Positions 26,757-35,858 of a stretch of DNA of 64,000 nt are shown in pieces. Origin of the DNA: Carnobacterium_A antarcticum (GTDB lineage: Bacteria; Bacillota; Bacilli; Lactobacillales; Carnobacteriaceae). The stretch lies in NCBI RefSeq assembly GCF_042658365.1, contig NZ_JBHSQC010000015.1. One strand, given 5' to 3'. Numbering within the stretch: position 1 is the stretch's first letter; each line of letters starts with the position of its first letter. The notes below the pieces were generated by a model that saw only the letters and a list, made by a program, of their open reading frames with translations, made no database searches and had not been told where the DNA came from. Position numbers and translations under genes: made by a program.

Positions 26757-28736
26757 TTAGTCTCGTCTTAACGATTCAACTGGATCTAATTTCGCAGCCT
26801 TAGTAGCTGGCATGACACCGGCAATCATACTGATCACGATACTTAAAACAATTCCAGCAATAGCAAACGTAGGTGTCAATGTAACAATACTGACATCGAA
26901 TAAGTTATTGGTGGCAATGTTGGCTACTAAAGCCAATAGAGCAGCGATACCAACACCAATTGCTCCACTGAATAAGCCAATCAAAAATGATTCAGAAACG
27001 AAGATACGACGAATATCTTTTTTACGGCCGCCGATAGCTTTGATAACTCCAATTTCTTTCGTTCTTTCGACGACACTGATATACAAAACAGTTAAAATCA
27101 TAATCGCAGAAACAACCAGAGAAATTCCGGCAACACCTGATAAGATGTACGTAAAGATATCTAACATTTCACTAAATGTAGAAGCGAGAGCTTCGGTAGA
27201 AGAACCTTCGTAACCCATTTCGCTTACATCGTCCTTTATTCCTTGAGTTGCGTCTTTGTCGTTGGAGATCAAGTAAACGACATTAGGCTCAAGTGACTCA
27301 CCTTCATCTTCTAAATAGTTAGCTAGGCTAGTGTAATCTAAATAAATACTATCCATTGCTGCAGCAGGACCAGCAGCTGTATCACTGCCATAGATGCCGC
27401 TAACGATCAAATCTAATGTAAGAGCTTGTTCGTTTACGATGGTTTCAACAGTGATAGTTTTTCCTATTACTTCATCATCAAACGTTTGAGCTAAGTTATT
27501 AGTAATCATGACTTCTCCCTCAGCAGGCAAGGATCCTTCGAGAATATCAGAGCTGGTGATCATGGAAGATACTGTAGTTAAATACATGAAGGGCGCTTTA
27601 ATATCATTAAATGTTGCATTATTGGTTCCAATTGAAAAACTTGTATACCCTTCTTCCACATCCGAAACGTTTTTGATACCGGCCAATTCGTCAATGTTTT
27701 TTTGTTCGAAAGGCGTTTGTTTGGTCATACTCATAATAGGATTGGCTTCCATCATCTCATTAGCAGGCGTGTCTGCTCCAGCTGACTCTTCTGGCGGCAT
27801 ATGCACTTCGCTGACTAACGGGTTGACTTGACTGTTCATTGTACTTGTCAAGTAGCTGTTTACGCCACTACCCAAAGATAACATTAAGATGACACTCATA
27901 ATGCCGATACTACTGCCTAAAGCAATTAGGAGATTACGCGATAATTTTTCTTTCATATTTAGCAAAGCCAATTTAGCGGCTCCAAATATACTTAAGTTTT
28001 TATTGCGATTGGTTTTTTCGGTTTTAAAAACATTTTCTTTAACATGCAATTCGATACCAGGCTGATCGTTGATAACTTTACCATCGTCAATCGTTACCAC
28101 ACGGCTTGAATGAGCAGCTACTTTTTCTGAGTGAGTAACCATAATGACTAATTTGCCGGTTTCAGCAATATCTTTAATGATTTCCAAGACTTGCGCTGCA
28201 GTTTCAGAATCTAATGAACCGGTTGGCTCATCGGCAATAATAATATCAGGATCATTTACTAAAGCACGCGCAATGGCCACCCGTTGTTTTTGTCCGCCAG
28301 AAATGGCATCGGGTTTTTTATTTAATTGTTCTTGCAAACCAACTAAAGCCAATGTTTCTTTGGCTCTTTTTTCACGTTCAGCTTTGGGAACATTAGAAAG
28401 CGTCATGGCTAAAGCAACGTTATCCAAAACGGATAAATGCGAAATTAAATTAAAGCTTTGAAAAACGAAACCGACTTTTTCTTTATGGTATTCGGACAAT
28501 TCACTTTCAGAATAGTGGCCAATGTTTTTCCCATCCACTAGAATTTCGCCATCAAAAGTAGTATCTAAACCACCGAGCAAATTCATTAAAGTAGATTTCC
28601 CACTTCCTGATTCACCAATGATGGAAACCAATTCGCCTTTTTCAAAAGATAAGTTGATGTCTTTTAAAGCGTGAAAGGTTCCTCCGCCGCCTATTTTATA
28701 AAATTTGTTGATTTGTTTAAGTTCCATTACTGACAT
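26757..28736 (-). CDS. Fused ABC exporter, ATPase plus MacB-like permease
   Basis: This 659-residue half-exporter combines the MacB ATPase (about 1-225; GESGSGKST, the signature ISGGQKQRVAIARALV, IIIADEPTGSLDS) with a FtsX/MacB-type permease (about 250-659). The permease has four helices and an extracellular domain of about 240 residues. ERTKEIGVIKAIGGRKKD marks the FtsX coupling loop. The fusion in one chain is unlike the separate exporter genes at 2731-5538, so this is a second, independent system. It is preceded by a TetR gene and has a strong promoter with a palindromic operator. Its substrate may be a toxic peptide or drug. Confidence 0.9.
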   Translation of the reverse strand: MSVMELKQINKFYKIGGGGTFHALKDINLSFEKGELVSIIGESGSGKSTLMNLLGGLDTTFDGEILVDGKNIGHYSESELSEYHKEKVGFVFQSFNLISHLSVLDNVALAMTLSNVPKAEREKRAKETLALVGLQEQLNKKPDAISGGQKQRVAIARALVNDPDIIIADEPTGSLDSETAAQVLEIIKDIAETGKLVIMVTHSEKVAAHSSRVVTIDDGKVINDQPGIELHVKENVFKTEKTNRNKNLSIFGAAKLALLNMKEKLSRNLLIALGSSIGIMSVILMLSLGSGVNSYLTSTMNSQVNPLVSEVHMPPEESAGADTPANEMMEANPIMSMTKQTPFEQKNIDELAGIKNVSDVEEGYTSFSIGTNNATFNDIKAPFMYLTTVSSMITSSDILEGSLPAEGEVMITNNLAQTFDDEVIGKTITVETIVNEQALTLDLIVSGIYGSDTAAGPAAAMDSIYLDYTSLANYLEDEGESLEPNVVYLISNDKDATQGIKDDVSEMGYEGSSTEALASTFSEMLDIFTYILSGVAGISLVVSAIMILTVLYISVVERTKEIGVIKAIGGRKKDIRRIFVSESFLIGLFSGAIGVGIAALLALVANIATNNLFDVSIVTLTPTFAIAGIVLSIVISMIAGVMPATKAAKLDPVESLRRD

Positions 28737-28808
28737 ACGTATATTCCCCTTTACCTTTGTAACTTGCTTTTAAGCAACTATTTCTATAAAAATAGCAACA
28801 AAATAAAA

Positions 28809-28870
28809 AAAGTGAGTGAACACTCACTTTTCGCTAAACCAATCGTACACCTCATATAAAAAGAAGTCAA
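28809..28870 (-). promoter_or_regulatory. Promoter and TetR-type operator of the fused exporter gene
   Basis: On the minus strand TTGACT (28865-28870), 17 bases and TACGAT (28842-28847) form a good promoter. A perfect palindrome, AAAGTGAGTG-AA-CACTCACTTT (28809-28830), covers about +5 to +26. TGAGTG-type palindromes are typical TetR/AcrR sites, and the tetR gene lies just upstream. Confidence 0.78.
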
Positions 28871-28925
28871 ATGAAAAAGGCAAGCAACCGAATTCATTCT
28901 AAAAAAAGTTATTCTTAATGACACA

Positions 28926-29585
28926 TTAGTTTTCGTTTTTTTGTAACCCTTTGATAATAAACCGTTCAAGGTAAATGAGTTCTTTAAAGAACTGATCTTC
29001 CGATTTTGTTTGAGGAGAGATGTCTTTTTCAGAAATATAACCCATAATAGAAGACATAATAAAACGGAAGATAACAGGATTCGGCCAATCTTCGATTTGC
29101 CCATTTTTTTTGTAATGATCCAATATGTTGAAAAGCGAGGTCAAGGTATTATTCGGTACCAACGCCAGCATTTTTTTTCGCATGTCGTCATGATAAATGA
29201 GCTCAGTAAAGAAAATTTTTGTCATTTTATAGTGTTGATCAACTACTTGCAGTCGGTCGTAAACGATGTAATGTATAAAATCTTCGAAACTGAGTTCTTT
29301 TAAATTAGGTTGTTCAGCTTCTGCTTTTTTGATCATTTCAGGTAAAACGTCGGTCATCATTAAAGGAATAACCGTTGCGTACAACAAGTTTTCTTTATTT
29401 CCAAAATGCTTGAAAATCGTACCTTCAGCCACATTAGCTTGTTTGGCGATTTCACTCGTAGATGTATTGGCAAAACCTTTTTGTGAAAAAAGATCGATAC
29501 TGACGTTTAAAATTTGCTGTTGTTTTAAAGTCATTTTTTTGTTATTGCTTACTTTCTGTTTGAACAATTCAATAAAAGAATCCAT
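28926..29585 (-). CDS. TetR-family transcriptional regulator
   Basis: This 219-residue DNA-binding regulator has its N-terminal helix-turn-helix in ILNVSIDLFSQKGFANTSTSEIAKQ and an all-helical ligand domain. I use ATG 29585 (MDSFIELFKQ) rather than GTG 29597, because AAGCGGGTG is well spaced from the former and too close to the latter. It is read in the same direction as the fused exporter gene but has a separate strong promoter between them carrying the palindrome, which is its likely target. This is inference. A compound exported by the pump is the likely inducer. Confidence 0.88.
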   Translation of the reverse strand: MDSFIELFKQKVSNNKKMTLKQQQILNVSIDLFSQKGFANTSTSEIAKQANVAEGTIFKHFGNKENLLYATVIPLMMTDVLPEMIKKAEAEQPNLKELSFEDFIHYIVYDRLQVVDQHYKMTKIFFTELIYHDDMRKKMLALVPNNTLTSLFNILDHYKKNGQIEDWPNPVIFRFIMSSIMGYISEKDISPQTKSEDQFFKELIYLERFIIKGLQKNEN

Positions 29586-29654
29586 CGTTTGTGTCACCCG
29601 CTTTAATTGTAATTAGTGATTCATCTCTTACATCCTACTCTATTAAGAATCGTA

Positions 29655-29836
29655 AATGCAAGAGGTTGGGACAAAAGTCCCAACCTCTTTTGCATATCCG
29701 AATATTTATTCTAGAACGTGTTCCAAAAAGCAGACCCGACGTCCACTTCACGAATAATGCTCGATGGTCTGTGACCATACAGCGCTTATCCGTTCCAGTG
29801 ATTCGGGTCTAAACGCTTTTTGTCTCACTCCCATTA
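29655..29836. repeat. Structured intergenic element, likely a small repeat family
   Basis: This 180-base intergenic element is bounded by GAGGTTGGGAC and GTCTCACTCCC ends. It opens with a perfect 13-bp hairpin AAGAGGTTGGGAC/GTCCCAACCTCTT (29660-29672, 29677-29689) and a T run, which can terminate plus-strand transcription. Inside, GACCCGA (29733-29739) pairs with TCGGGTC (29803-29809), and ATGGTC-TGT-GACCAT (29764-29778) forms a central hairpin. Similar GGTTGGGAC hairpins recur in Lactobacillales genomes, from memory. Copies elsewhere cannot be checked here. There is no coding capacity. Confidence 0.55.
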
Positions 29837-29864
29837 AAACGAAGCTATTCAGTTTGCTTTCTAA

Positions 29865-30773
29865 CTAATTTTCTTCGAAATAATTATTTTCTATTAAAAA
29901 GTTTTCTGCAACAATGGAAGGTTCCGTTAAGTTGTTGTCTGCTTGATAATTCAAATTCTGCATGGTTTCTGTTGTGATCTTTCCAGTTAATTTCGATAAC
30001 GTAGCTTTTAGTCTGGGATATTTATTTAAAATTTCTTCGGTAGCAACTAGGCTGGCATCATAAGAGGGGAAGAACTGGTGATCATCTTCAAGAATCTGCA
30101 AATCGTAACTGCCGATTCGCCCATCTGTGGAATATCCTAAAACAACGTCCATCTCGCCAGCAGCTAGAGCATCATAAACCAATCCTATTTGCATTGGATA
30201 AACGCGTTTAAAGTCAAAGCCGTACTCTTTAATGAATGCAGGGTAACCATCTGCTTCTCGTTTCAGCCATGTGGCGTCGACAGCTGCTTCTAAGTCGCCT
30301 GCGACAGCTTCTAAATCACTTATAGTCGTTAAATCATACTTTTCAGCGGTTTCTTTAGTGACCATAAAAACGAAGTTGTTAGCAAATCCATAAGATGGAA
30401 AGTACACATGATGGTAACGTTCATAGAATTCTTTTTGAACTAATGCCATAGCTTTTTCAGGATCCTTTTCAGCAGGAAGTTGAAGCAGCCCGGTCACATC
30501 CGTTCCAGTATACCGCGGAGCAGCAATATCGACATCACCGCGTAATAAAGCATTGTGATTGATATTAGCAGAACCCAAATTGCTGACGATTTCAACGGGC
30601 AGGTCTAAATCATGCTCGATCATACCGCCTACAATACTTGCTAGGATTTGAGATTCTGATGTAACACCACCGGCTACTTTGATACTGTCTTTACCTGAAC
30701 CAAGACCTGGTAAGGAACAGCCACTCAACACAAACAACATTAAGGCAAACAAACCAACGATTTTTAATTTCAT
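29865..30773 (-). CDS. Osmoprotectant-binding lipoprotein, OpuCC-like (stand-alone)
   Basis: This 302-residue solute-binding lipoprotein of the OpuAC/ProX type has a signal peptide ending LSGC (cysteine near residue 19) and then a two-lobed binding domain with RYTGTDVTGLL and VLGYSTDGRI. It resembles the binding part of the fused importer at 7541, but no permease or ATPase gene adjoins it. It may deliver a second osmolyte to that importer, or be a remnant of another system. ATG 30773 follows GGAGGAA. The window shows no partner. Confidence 0.87.
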   Translation of the reverse strand: MKLKIVGLFALMLFVLSGCSLPGLGSGKDSIKVAGGVTSESQILASIVGGMIEHDLDLPVEIVSNLGSANINHNALLRGDVDIAAPRYTGTDVTGLLQLPAEKDPEKAMALVQKEFYERYHHVYFPSYGFANNFVFMVTKETAEKYDLTTISDLEAVAGDLEAAVDATWLKREADGYPAFIKEYGFDFKRVYPMQIGLVYDALAAGEMDVVLGYSTDGRIGSYDLQILEDDHQFFPSYDASLVATEEILNKYPRLKATLSKLTGKITTETMQNLNYQADNNLTEPSIVAENFLIENNYFEEN

Positions 30774-30908
30774 ATTTTAAATTCCTCCAAAAAAATTCTT
30801 AACAAAACATTATGACTTTACAGCTTCTTAGACAAGTTCTATTCTTTCCAACCTTTTAAGTATACCATTTTTAGCCTAAAAGATAAGAAATAGTTGCAGC
30901 GTATGACA

Positions 30909-30937
30909 TTCCACTTACAGGTCACTTCTGTTATGAT
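30909..30937 (+). promoter_or_regulatory. Likely promoter of popT
   Basis: TTCCAC (30909-30914), 17 bases and TATGAT (30932-30937). The -10 is fair, the -35 weak. Confidence 0.4.
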
Positions 30938-30975
30938 GGTAATTAGCATAGAGTTTAAAGAGAAAGAGGATGAGA

Positions 30976-31872
30976 ATGAAGTATTTAGTAGATTTGTTAA
31001 AAGGCATGGTTATCGGAGTAGCTAATATTATTCCGGGTGTAAGTGGAGGAACGATGGCCGTTTCATTGGGCATTTATGATCGTTTAATTTCCTCAATCAG
31101 TCATTTATTTAAAAATTGGAAAGATAGTTTGAAAACCTTGCTTCCGATTTTAGCAGGAGCAGGCATTGGAATTGTTGCGTTTACCTATACAATTGAATTT
31201 TTATTGAGTGCCTATACGTTGCCGACCGCTTTGGCTTTTGTAGGATTGATTTTAGGCGGCGTTCCGATTTTATGGCAATCGCTTCAAGAAGGTCTAAAAA
31301 AGCACGGTCAAACCTTCTCGCTTACCCACGGTCTGGCTTTTGTTCTTATGTTTGCGGTAGTTACAGTCCTGCCACTACTGCAAGGGTCGGAAGCTTCTTT
31401 TACAGCGATTCAATTAGATCCTTTAAGTTTGCTCAAATTATTTGTTATAGGAATCATTGCATCGGCGACGATGGTGGTACCAGGGATGAGCGGCTCGTTA
31501 GTTTTGATGGTCTTAGGTTATTACTATTCGATCATCAATACAATCACAAGTTTCTTAACGGCTTTACGGACAGGTAATATGGATTTGATTCTGCCAAATT
31601 TCATTGTTCTGTTTATTTTCGGAATCGGTGTTTTGATTGGGATCTTTTTGATCAGTAAAGCGATAGAGTTTTTATTTGAAAATTATAGCTCGTTAACGTA
31701 TAGCGGAATTTTAGGTTTGGTATTGGCTTCGCCATTTGCTATCTTGTACAACACACATGCACTGAATGATTTACAGAGTTCCGATGCATTACCGTTTGCT
31801 TTGGTGGGTATAGTGCTATTGGTTGGTTGTTTTTATGGAATTTACCAATTAGGCAAAAAAGAAGCTCGTTAA
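30976..31872 (+). CDS. popT: Undecaprenyl-phosphate translocase, PopT (DUF368) family
   Basis: This 298-residue polytopic membrane protein belongs to the DUF368 family, recently assigned as the carrier that returns undecaprenyl phosphate across the cell membrane for envelope synthesis. Signature features are the IPGVSGGTMAVSLGIYD motif (from about residue 17) and MVVPGMSGSLVLMVLGYY in the middle; their inverted-repeat relation is typical of the fold. I choose ATG 30976, since AAAGAGG is 6 bases away; ATG 30970 directly abuts it. It is a single-gene unit ending in a terminator. The family assignment is firm and the individual function is inferred. Confidence 0.88.
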   Translation: MKYLVDLLKGMVIGVANIIPGVSGGTMAVSLGIYDRLISSISHLFKNWKDSLKTLLPILAGAGIGIVAFTYTIEFLLSAYTLPTALAFVGLILGGVPILWQSLQEGLKKHGQTFSLTHGLAFVLMFAVVTVLPLLQGSEASFTAIQLDPLSLLKLFVIGIIASATMVVPGMSGSLVLMVLGYYYSIINTITSFLTALRTGNMDLILPNFIVLFIFGIGVLIGIFLISKAIEFLFENYSSLTYSGILGLVLASPFAILYNTHALNDLQSSDALPFALVGIVLLVGCFYGIYQLGKKEAR

Positions 31873-31897
31873 ACAAAAAAACATTCATTTAATACAG

Positions 31898-31934
31898 CAG
31901 AACCAATGGTATAACATATTGGTTCTGTTTTTTT
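31898..31934 (+). terminator. Terminator of popT
   Basis: A 10-bp perfect stem CAGAACCAAT (31898-31907) and ATTGGTTCTG (31918-31927), followed by a T run. Confidence 0.9.
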
Positions 31935-32014
31935 CTGCGAAGATCAATAAATATTGTTATCGTATCATTTTGAACAGAAAAAGTATGAAATCACATAGGC
32001 GATGAGCTAATAAA

Positions 32015-32030
32015 ATGGTAACGTTTACAT
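32015..32030 (+). promoter_or_regulatory. CcpA cre box upstream of mglB
   Basis: ATGGTAACGTTTACAT matches the extended consensus WTGNNARCGNWWWCAW at every position. It lies 34 bases before the mglB start and overlaps the likely -10/+1 region (TAAAAT at 32011-32016). This supports repression of galactoside uptake by CcpA when better sugars are present. Confidence 0.85.
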
Positions 32031-32063
32031 GTAAAGCAAATACATCTATTCGGAGGTTTGGAA

Positions 32064-33089
32064 ATGAGTAAATTTAAAAAGTTTTTGTTGGGGTCAGCTG
32101 CATTATTAACTATTGGAACATTGAGTGCCTGTGGGGATTCATCCGCAGAAGGCAATGCAACAGGGGATGGAGATAAAATAGGAGTAGCTTTTTATAAATA
32201 TGATGATACGTATATTTCTTCTGTTCGACAAGCATTAGAAGAGGCTTCAAAAGATAATAAAGATGTGGAGTTATTGATGAATGACTCTAAAGGAGACCAA
32301 GCCACACAAAACGATCAAATTGACGTTTTGATTCAAAAAGGCGTAAAAGTTTTATTGGTTAATGTCGTTGATACGGGAGCTGCTCAAACGGTTATTGATA
32401 AAGCTTCGGCAGCTGATATTCCGGTTATCTTCTTCAACCGTGAGCCAGATAGTGATGTGTTAAACGGCTATGATAAAGCTCGCTTTGTCGGAACGAAGCC
32501 TGAAGAGGCTGGTGTTATTCAAGGCGAAATGGCCGTTGAGTTGTGGAATTCAGATAAAGCTCTCGATAAAAACGGTGATGGTGTTTTGAATTACGTGATG
32601 TTAATGGGAGACGCTGATAATCCTGAAGCCATTGCTCGTACACAGTTCTCGGTTTCTACTATTAGAGATGCTGATATTGAAGTAAAAGAGATTGGTCAAC
32701 AAGTAGCGAATTGGGATGCTGATAAAGCCAATACAGCTGTTTCAGCTTGGTTGTCACGTGAAGGCGACAACATTGAAATGGTTTTAGCTAACAATGACTC
32801 AATGGCATCAGGAGCTATTGCAGCTTTACAATCCGGCGGCTATAACAATGATGAGGATAAATTCATCCCGGTTTTTGGTGTTGATGCAACCGATGAAGCA
32901 GTGGATTTGATTGCTAAGAATTATATGTCAGGTACCGTTAAGCAAGATGCAGTTGGAATGGCTGACGCAATTTTTGCTTTAGGTGTAAATGCTGCACAAG
33001 GCAAAGACTATATTGAAGATACAGATTATGAATACGATGATACAGGTATCTCGATTCGTATTCCTTATCAAGCTTACTCTGGTGAGTAA
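32064..33089 (+). CDS. mglB: Galactose/methyl-galactoside ABC importer binding lipoprotein
   Basis: This sugar-binding lipoprotein of the periplasmic-binding-protein-like I family has 341 residues. A signal peptide ends in LSAC (cysteine near residue 23). The domain starts IGVAFYKYDDTYIS and has calcium-loop-like DKNGDGVLNYV (typical of MglB) and FFNREP in the hinge region. ATG 32064 is chosen because GGAGG (32052-32056) is 7 bases upstream; TTG 32058 abuts it. It is the first gene of mglBAC, with a cre site in front. The intergenic hairpin behind it probably raises its transcript above the downstream genes. Confidence 0.92.
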   Translation: MSKFKKFLLGSAALLTIGTLSACGDSSAEGNATGDGDKIGVAFYKYDDTYISSVRQALEEASKDNKDVELLMNDSKGDQATQNDQIDVLIQKGVKVLLVNVVDTGAAQTVIDKASAADIPVIFFNREPDSDVLNGYDKARFVGTKPEEAGVIQGEMAVELWNSDKALDKNGDGVLNYVMLMGDADNPEAIARTQFSVSTIRDADIEVKEIGQQVANWDADKANTAVSAWLSREGDNIEMVLANNDSMASGAIAALQSGGYNNDEDKFIPVFGVDATDEAVDLIAKNYMSGTVKQDAVGMADAIFALGVNAAQGKDYIEDTDYEYDDTGISIRIPYQAYSGE

Positions 33090-33176
33090 CCAGCTCATTT
33101 AGGACTCGGTTTCTTTATTCTCAAGAAAAGCCATCCTTTATATTCTACGAATAGTAGAACGTACTAAAAACTGCAT

Positions 33177-33220
33177 AAGAATTGATAGGATTTTCCGTCT
33201 ATCAATTCTTATTCTTTTAA
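33177..33220 (+). terminator. Intercistronic hairpin between mglB and mglA
   Basis: AAGAATTGATAG (33177-33188) pairs perfectly with CTATCAATTCTT (33199-33210), followed by ATTCTTTT. It lies inside the operon and is likely a partial terminator or RNA-stabilising hairpin that gives excess binding protein over ATPase and permease. Confidence 0.75.
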
Positions 33221-33253
33221 CAGAAAAAAGTTTGATAAAAGGCGGTGATTTCT

Positions 33254-34753
33254 ATGGCAGCATCCAATTACATCCTGGAAATGCGAGATATTGACAAGGT
33301 TTTTCCAGGGGTGAAGGCGTTGGACCAAGCTCAGTTAAAATTAAGACCTGGAACCATCCATGCTTTAATGGGAGAAAACGGGGCGGGAAAGTCAACTTTA
33401 ATGAAGTGCCTCTTTGGTATTTATATTGAAGACGCAGGAGAAATTTTAATTGATGGTATTCCGACAAACTTCACGAACCCTAAAGATGCATTGGAGCATG
33501 GTGTCTCAATGGTCCATCAAGAATTAAATCAAGTGATGCGCAGAAGCATTATGGAAAATATTTGGTTGGGAAGATTTCCAATGAAAGGTTTTTTGGTAGA
33601 TGAAAAAAAAATGTACGAAGATACCCAAAAAATATTTAAAGAATTAGACATTGATATCAACCCTCGAAAAGAAATCGGTACATTGTCAGTATCCCAACGA
33701 CAAATGGTAGAGATTGCTAAAGCTGTTAGTTATGGTGCAAAAATTTTAGTATTGGATGAACCGACTTCGTCTCTTTCTGAAAAAGAAGTGAATCATTTGT
33801 TCCGAATCATCAATCAATTAAAAGCAGAAGGCTGTGCGGTGGTGTATATCTCTCACAAAATGGAAGAGATTTTGCGAATTTCTGATGAAGTTACTATTAT
33901 GCGTGACGGACAATGGGTCAGTACGACACCTTCAAAAGAATTAACAATGGGAAAAATCATTAATCTGATGGTTGGACGCGAATTAAACGATCGATTCCCG
34001 CCTAAAACGAATGTTCCTGGAGAAGTTGTTATGGAAGTGAAGAACTTAACGGCGACGTATCAACCGTCCATTCAAGGTGTCTCGTTTACTTTACGAAAAG
34101 GAGAAGTATTGGGTATCGCTGGTTTGGTTGGCTCAAGAAGAACGGAATTACTCGAAAATATTTTTGGAGTAGCTCGTCATGATAAAGGAGAAATTAAGCT
34201 GAATGGGAAAATCATCCATAATAATCATTCACGTGATGCAATTAATAACGGCTTTGCATTTGTCACAGAAGAACGGAGAGCTACCGGTATTTTTGGCGGG
34301 CTAAGCATTACATTTAATGCTGTGATCGCTAATTTAAATCAGTATACGAAGTATGGCATGGTCAGTGATAAAATGATGGCTATAGATACAGAACAAGTGA
34401 TTAAAAGCATGAATGTTAAAACGCCAAGTGCTAAAACACATATTGGAAGTTTATCAGGCGGGAATCAGCAAAAAGTCATCATTGGCAGGTGGTTGCTAAC
34501 GGATGCAGACATATACTTATTAGATGAACCCACACGTGGGATTGACGTAGGGGCCAAGTATGAAATTTATCAATTGGTTTTAGAATTGGCTAATCGCGGC
34601 AAATCAGTTATTGTTGTTTCCAGTGAAATGGCTGAACTGATTGGCATTAGTGACCGAATGCTCGTGATGTCTAATGGACGAGTAGCGGGAATAGATGAAA
34701 CAAAAAATATGACCCAAGAAGAGATTTTAAGGTTATCAGCGAAGTTTATTTAA
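33254..34753 (+). CDS. mglA: Galactose/methyl-galactoside ABC importer ATPase, MglA-like
   Basis: This double-domain sugar ABC ATPase has 499 residues in two tandem nucleotide-binding halves (about 1-240 and 250-495). The first has GENGAGKST, the signature LSVSQRQMVEIAKA and ILVLDEPTSSLSE. The second has GLVGSRRTE in place of a standard Walker A, then LSGGNQQKVIIGRWLL and LLDEPTRGIDV, which is usual for this class, with one degenerate site. I start at ATG 33254; the GTG at 33245 overlaps the ribosome site GGCGGTG. It works with MglB and MglC as a high-affinity importer. Confidence 0.93.
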   Translation: MAASNYILEMRDIDKVFPGVKALDQAQLKLRPGTIHALMGENGAGKSTLMKCLFGIYIEDAGEILIDGIPTNFTNPKDALEHGVSMVHQELNQVMRRSIMENIWLGRFPMKGFLVDEKKMYEDTQKIFKELDIDINPRKEIGTLSVSQRQMVEIAKAVSYGAKILVLDEPTSSLSEKEVNHLFRIINQLKAEGCAVVYISHKMEEILRISDEVTIMRDGQWVSTTPSKELTMGKIINLMVGRELNDRFPPKTNVPGEVVMEVKNLTATYQPSIQGVSFTLRKGEVLGIAGLVGSRRTELLENIFGVARHDKGEIKLNGKIIHNNHSRDAINNGFAFVTEERRATGIFGGLSITFNAVIANLNQYTKYGMVSDKMMAIDTEQVIKSMNVKTPSAKTHIGSLSGGNQQKVIIGRWLLTDADIYLLDEPTRGIDVGAKYEIYQLVLELANRGKSVIVVSSEMAELIGISDRMLVMSNGRVAGIDETKNMTQEEILRLSAKFI

Positions 34754-34810
34754 ATCATCCACTAAGAAAATTCGCATAACTTACAAGATCTTTATAAGAG
34801 AGGTGCAACT

Positions 34811-35830
34811 ATGGAAAACACTCGAAAGAGAATGAATCTAAACGATTTTTTACTAAATTATTCTTTGTACATGGTATTAGGAGCTTTAATGTTGGTGGTT
34901 ATCATCATGGAGCCTTCCTTTATTTCATTGCAAAATATTACGAATATATTAGGACAAGCTTCTACGCGAATCATTATGGCGTTAGGTGCAGCAGGCTTAA
35001 TTATTTTAAAAGGTACCGACTTATCAGCCGGACGGATTTTAGGTCTTTGTGCAGTAGTCGCTTCTTCGTTAGCACAAAGTACATCGTATGCGTCAAGAAT
35101 GTACCCTGATTTGCCAGCGCTTCCTCTTATTCTGCCCTTATTAGCGGCTATTGCAGTAGGGATGATGTTTGGTGCTATTAATGGTTTTGGTGTAGCAAAA
35201 TTAAAAGTACATGCTTTTATTATTACTTTAGGAACTCAGTTGATTGCTTACGGCCTCTCGTGTATTTACATCGATCGTCCGCCAAATGGTGCACAGCCGA
35301 TTGGCTCACTAGACACACGCTACACCAGCCTAGTTCGTAACACCGTTGATATCGGACCGGTTAAATTACCTTATGTGATTTTTTACGCTGCTATTATCTC
35401 TGTAATCATGTGGTTTGTTTGGAACAAGACGAAATTAGGGAAAAATATGTATGCTATCGGTGGGAACACAGAAGCAGCTGAAGTTTCGGGTGTAAATATC
35501 GTTAAAAACATTATGATTATTTTCATTATTTCAGGTGTATTATACGGAATTGCTGGTTTCTTAGAAGCCGCTCGTATTGGTTCGACAACGAGTAATACAG
35601 GATTGAACTATGACCTTGATGCTATTTCAGCTAGTGTTATTGGCGGAGTTTCTTTCTCAGGCGGAGTTGGAACGATCCCCGGAGTCATTATGGGAGTTGT
35701 TATCTTACAGTTTATCAACTATGGTTTGACATTTGTTGGTGTCAGCCCGTATCTTCAATACATTATCAAAGGGTTGATCATTATTTTAGCAGTTTCGATT
35801 GACGTTCGTAAATACATTGTTAAAAAATAA
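34811..35830 (+). CDS. mglC: Galactose/methyl-galactoside ABC importer permease, MglC-like
   Basis: This membrane permease of the BPD_transp_2 (RbsC/MglC) family has 339 residues, about ten helices and the typical AIGGNTEAAEVSGVNI coupling loop near residue 215. The pattern KVHAFIITLGTQLIAYGLS is seen in galactoside permeases. ATG 34811 follows AGAGGTG, 57 bases after mglA. It is followed within 28 bases by a 59-residue membrane protein that may belong to the same transport unit. Confidence 0.92.
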   Translation: MENTRKRMNLNDFLLNYSLYMVLGALMLVVIIMEPSFISLQNITNILGQASTRIIMALGAAGLIILKGTDLSAGRILGLCAVVASSLAQSTSYASRMYPDLPALPLILPLLAAIAVGMMFGAINGFGVAKLKVHAFIITLGTQLIAYGLSCIYIDRPPNGAQPIGSLDTRYTSLVRNTVDIGPVKLPYVIFYAAIISVIMWFVWNKTKLGKNMYAIGGNTEAAEVSGVNIVKNIMIIFIISGVLYGIAGFLEAARIGSTTSNTGLNYDLDAISASVIGGVSFSGGVGTIPGVIMGVVILQFINYGLTFVGVSPYLQYIIKGLIIILAVSIDVRKYIVKK

Positions 35831-35858
35831 GAACTAAAGGAAATGAGAGTGGTTCAAT

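Noticed and set aside
28809..28830. The palindrome read as a terminator of tetR
   Set aside because: Its loop is only 2 bases and it lies just downstream of a strong promoter for the next gene, so an operator fits better.
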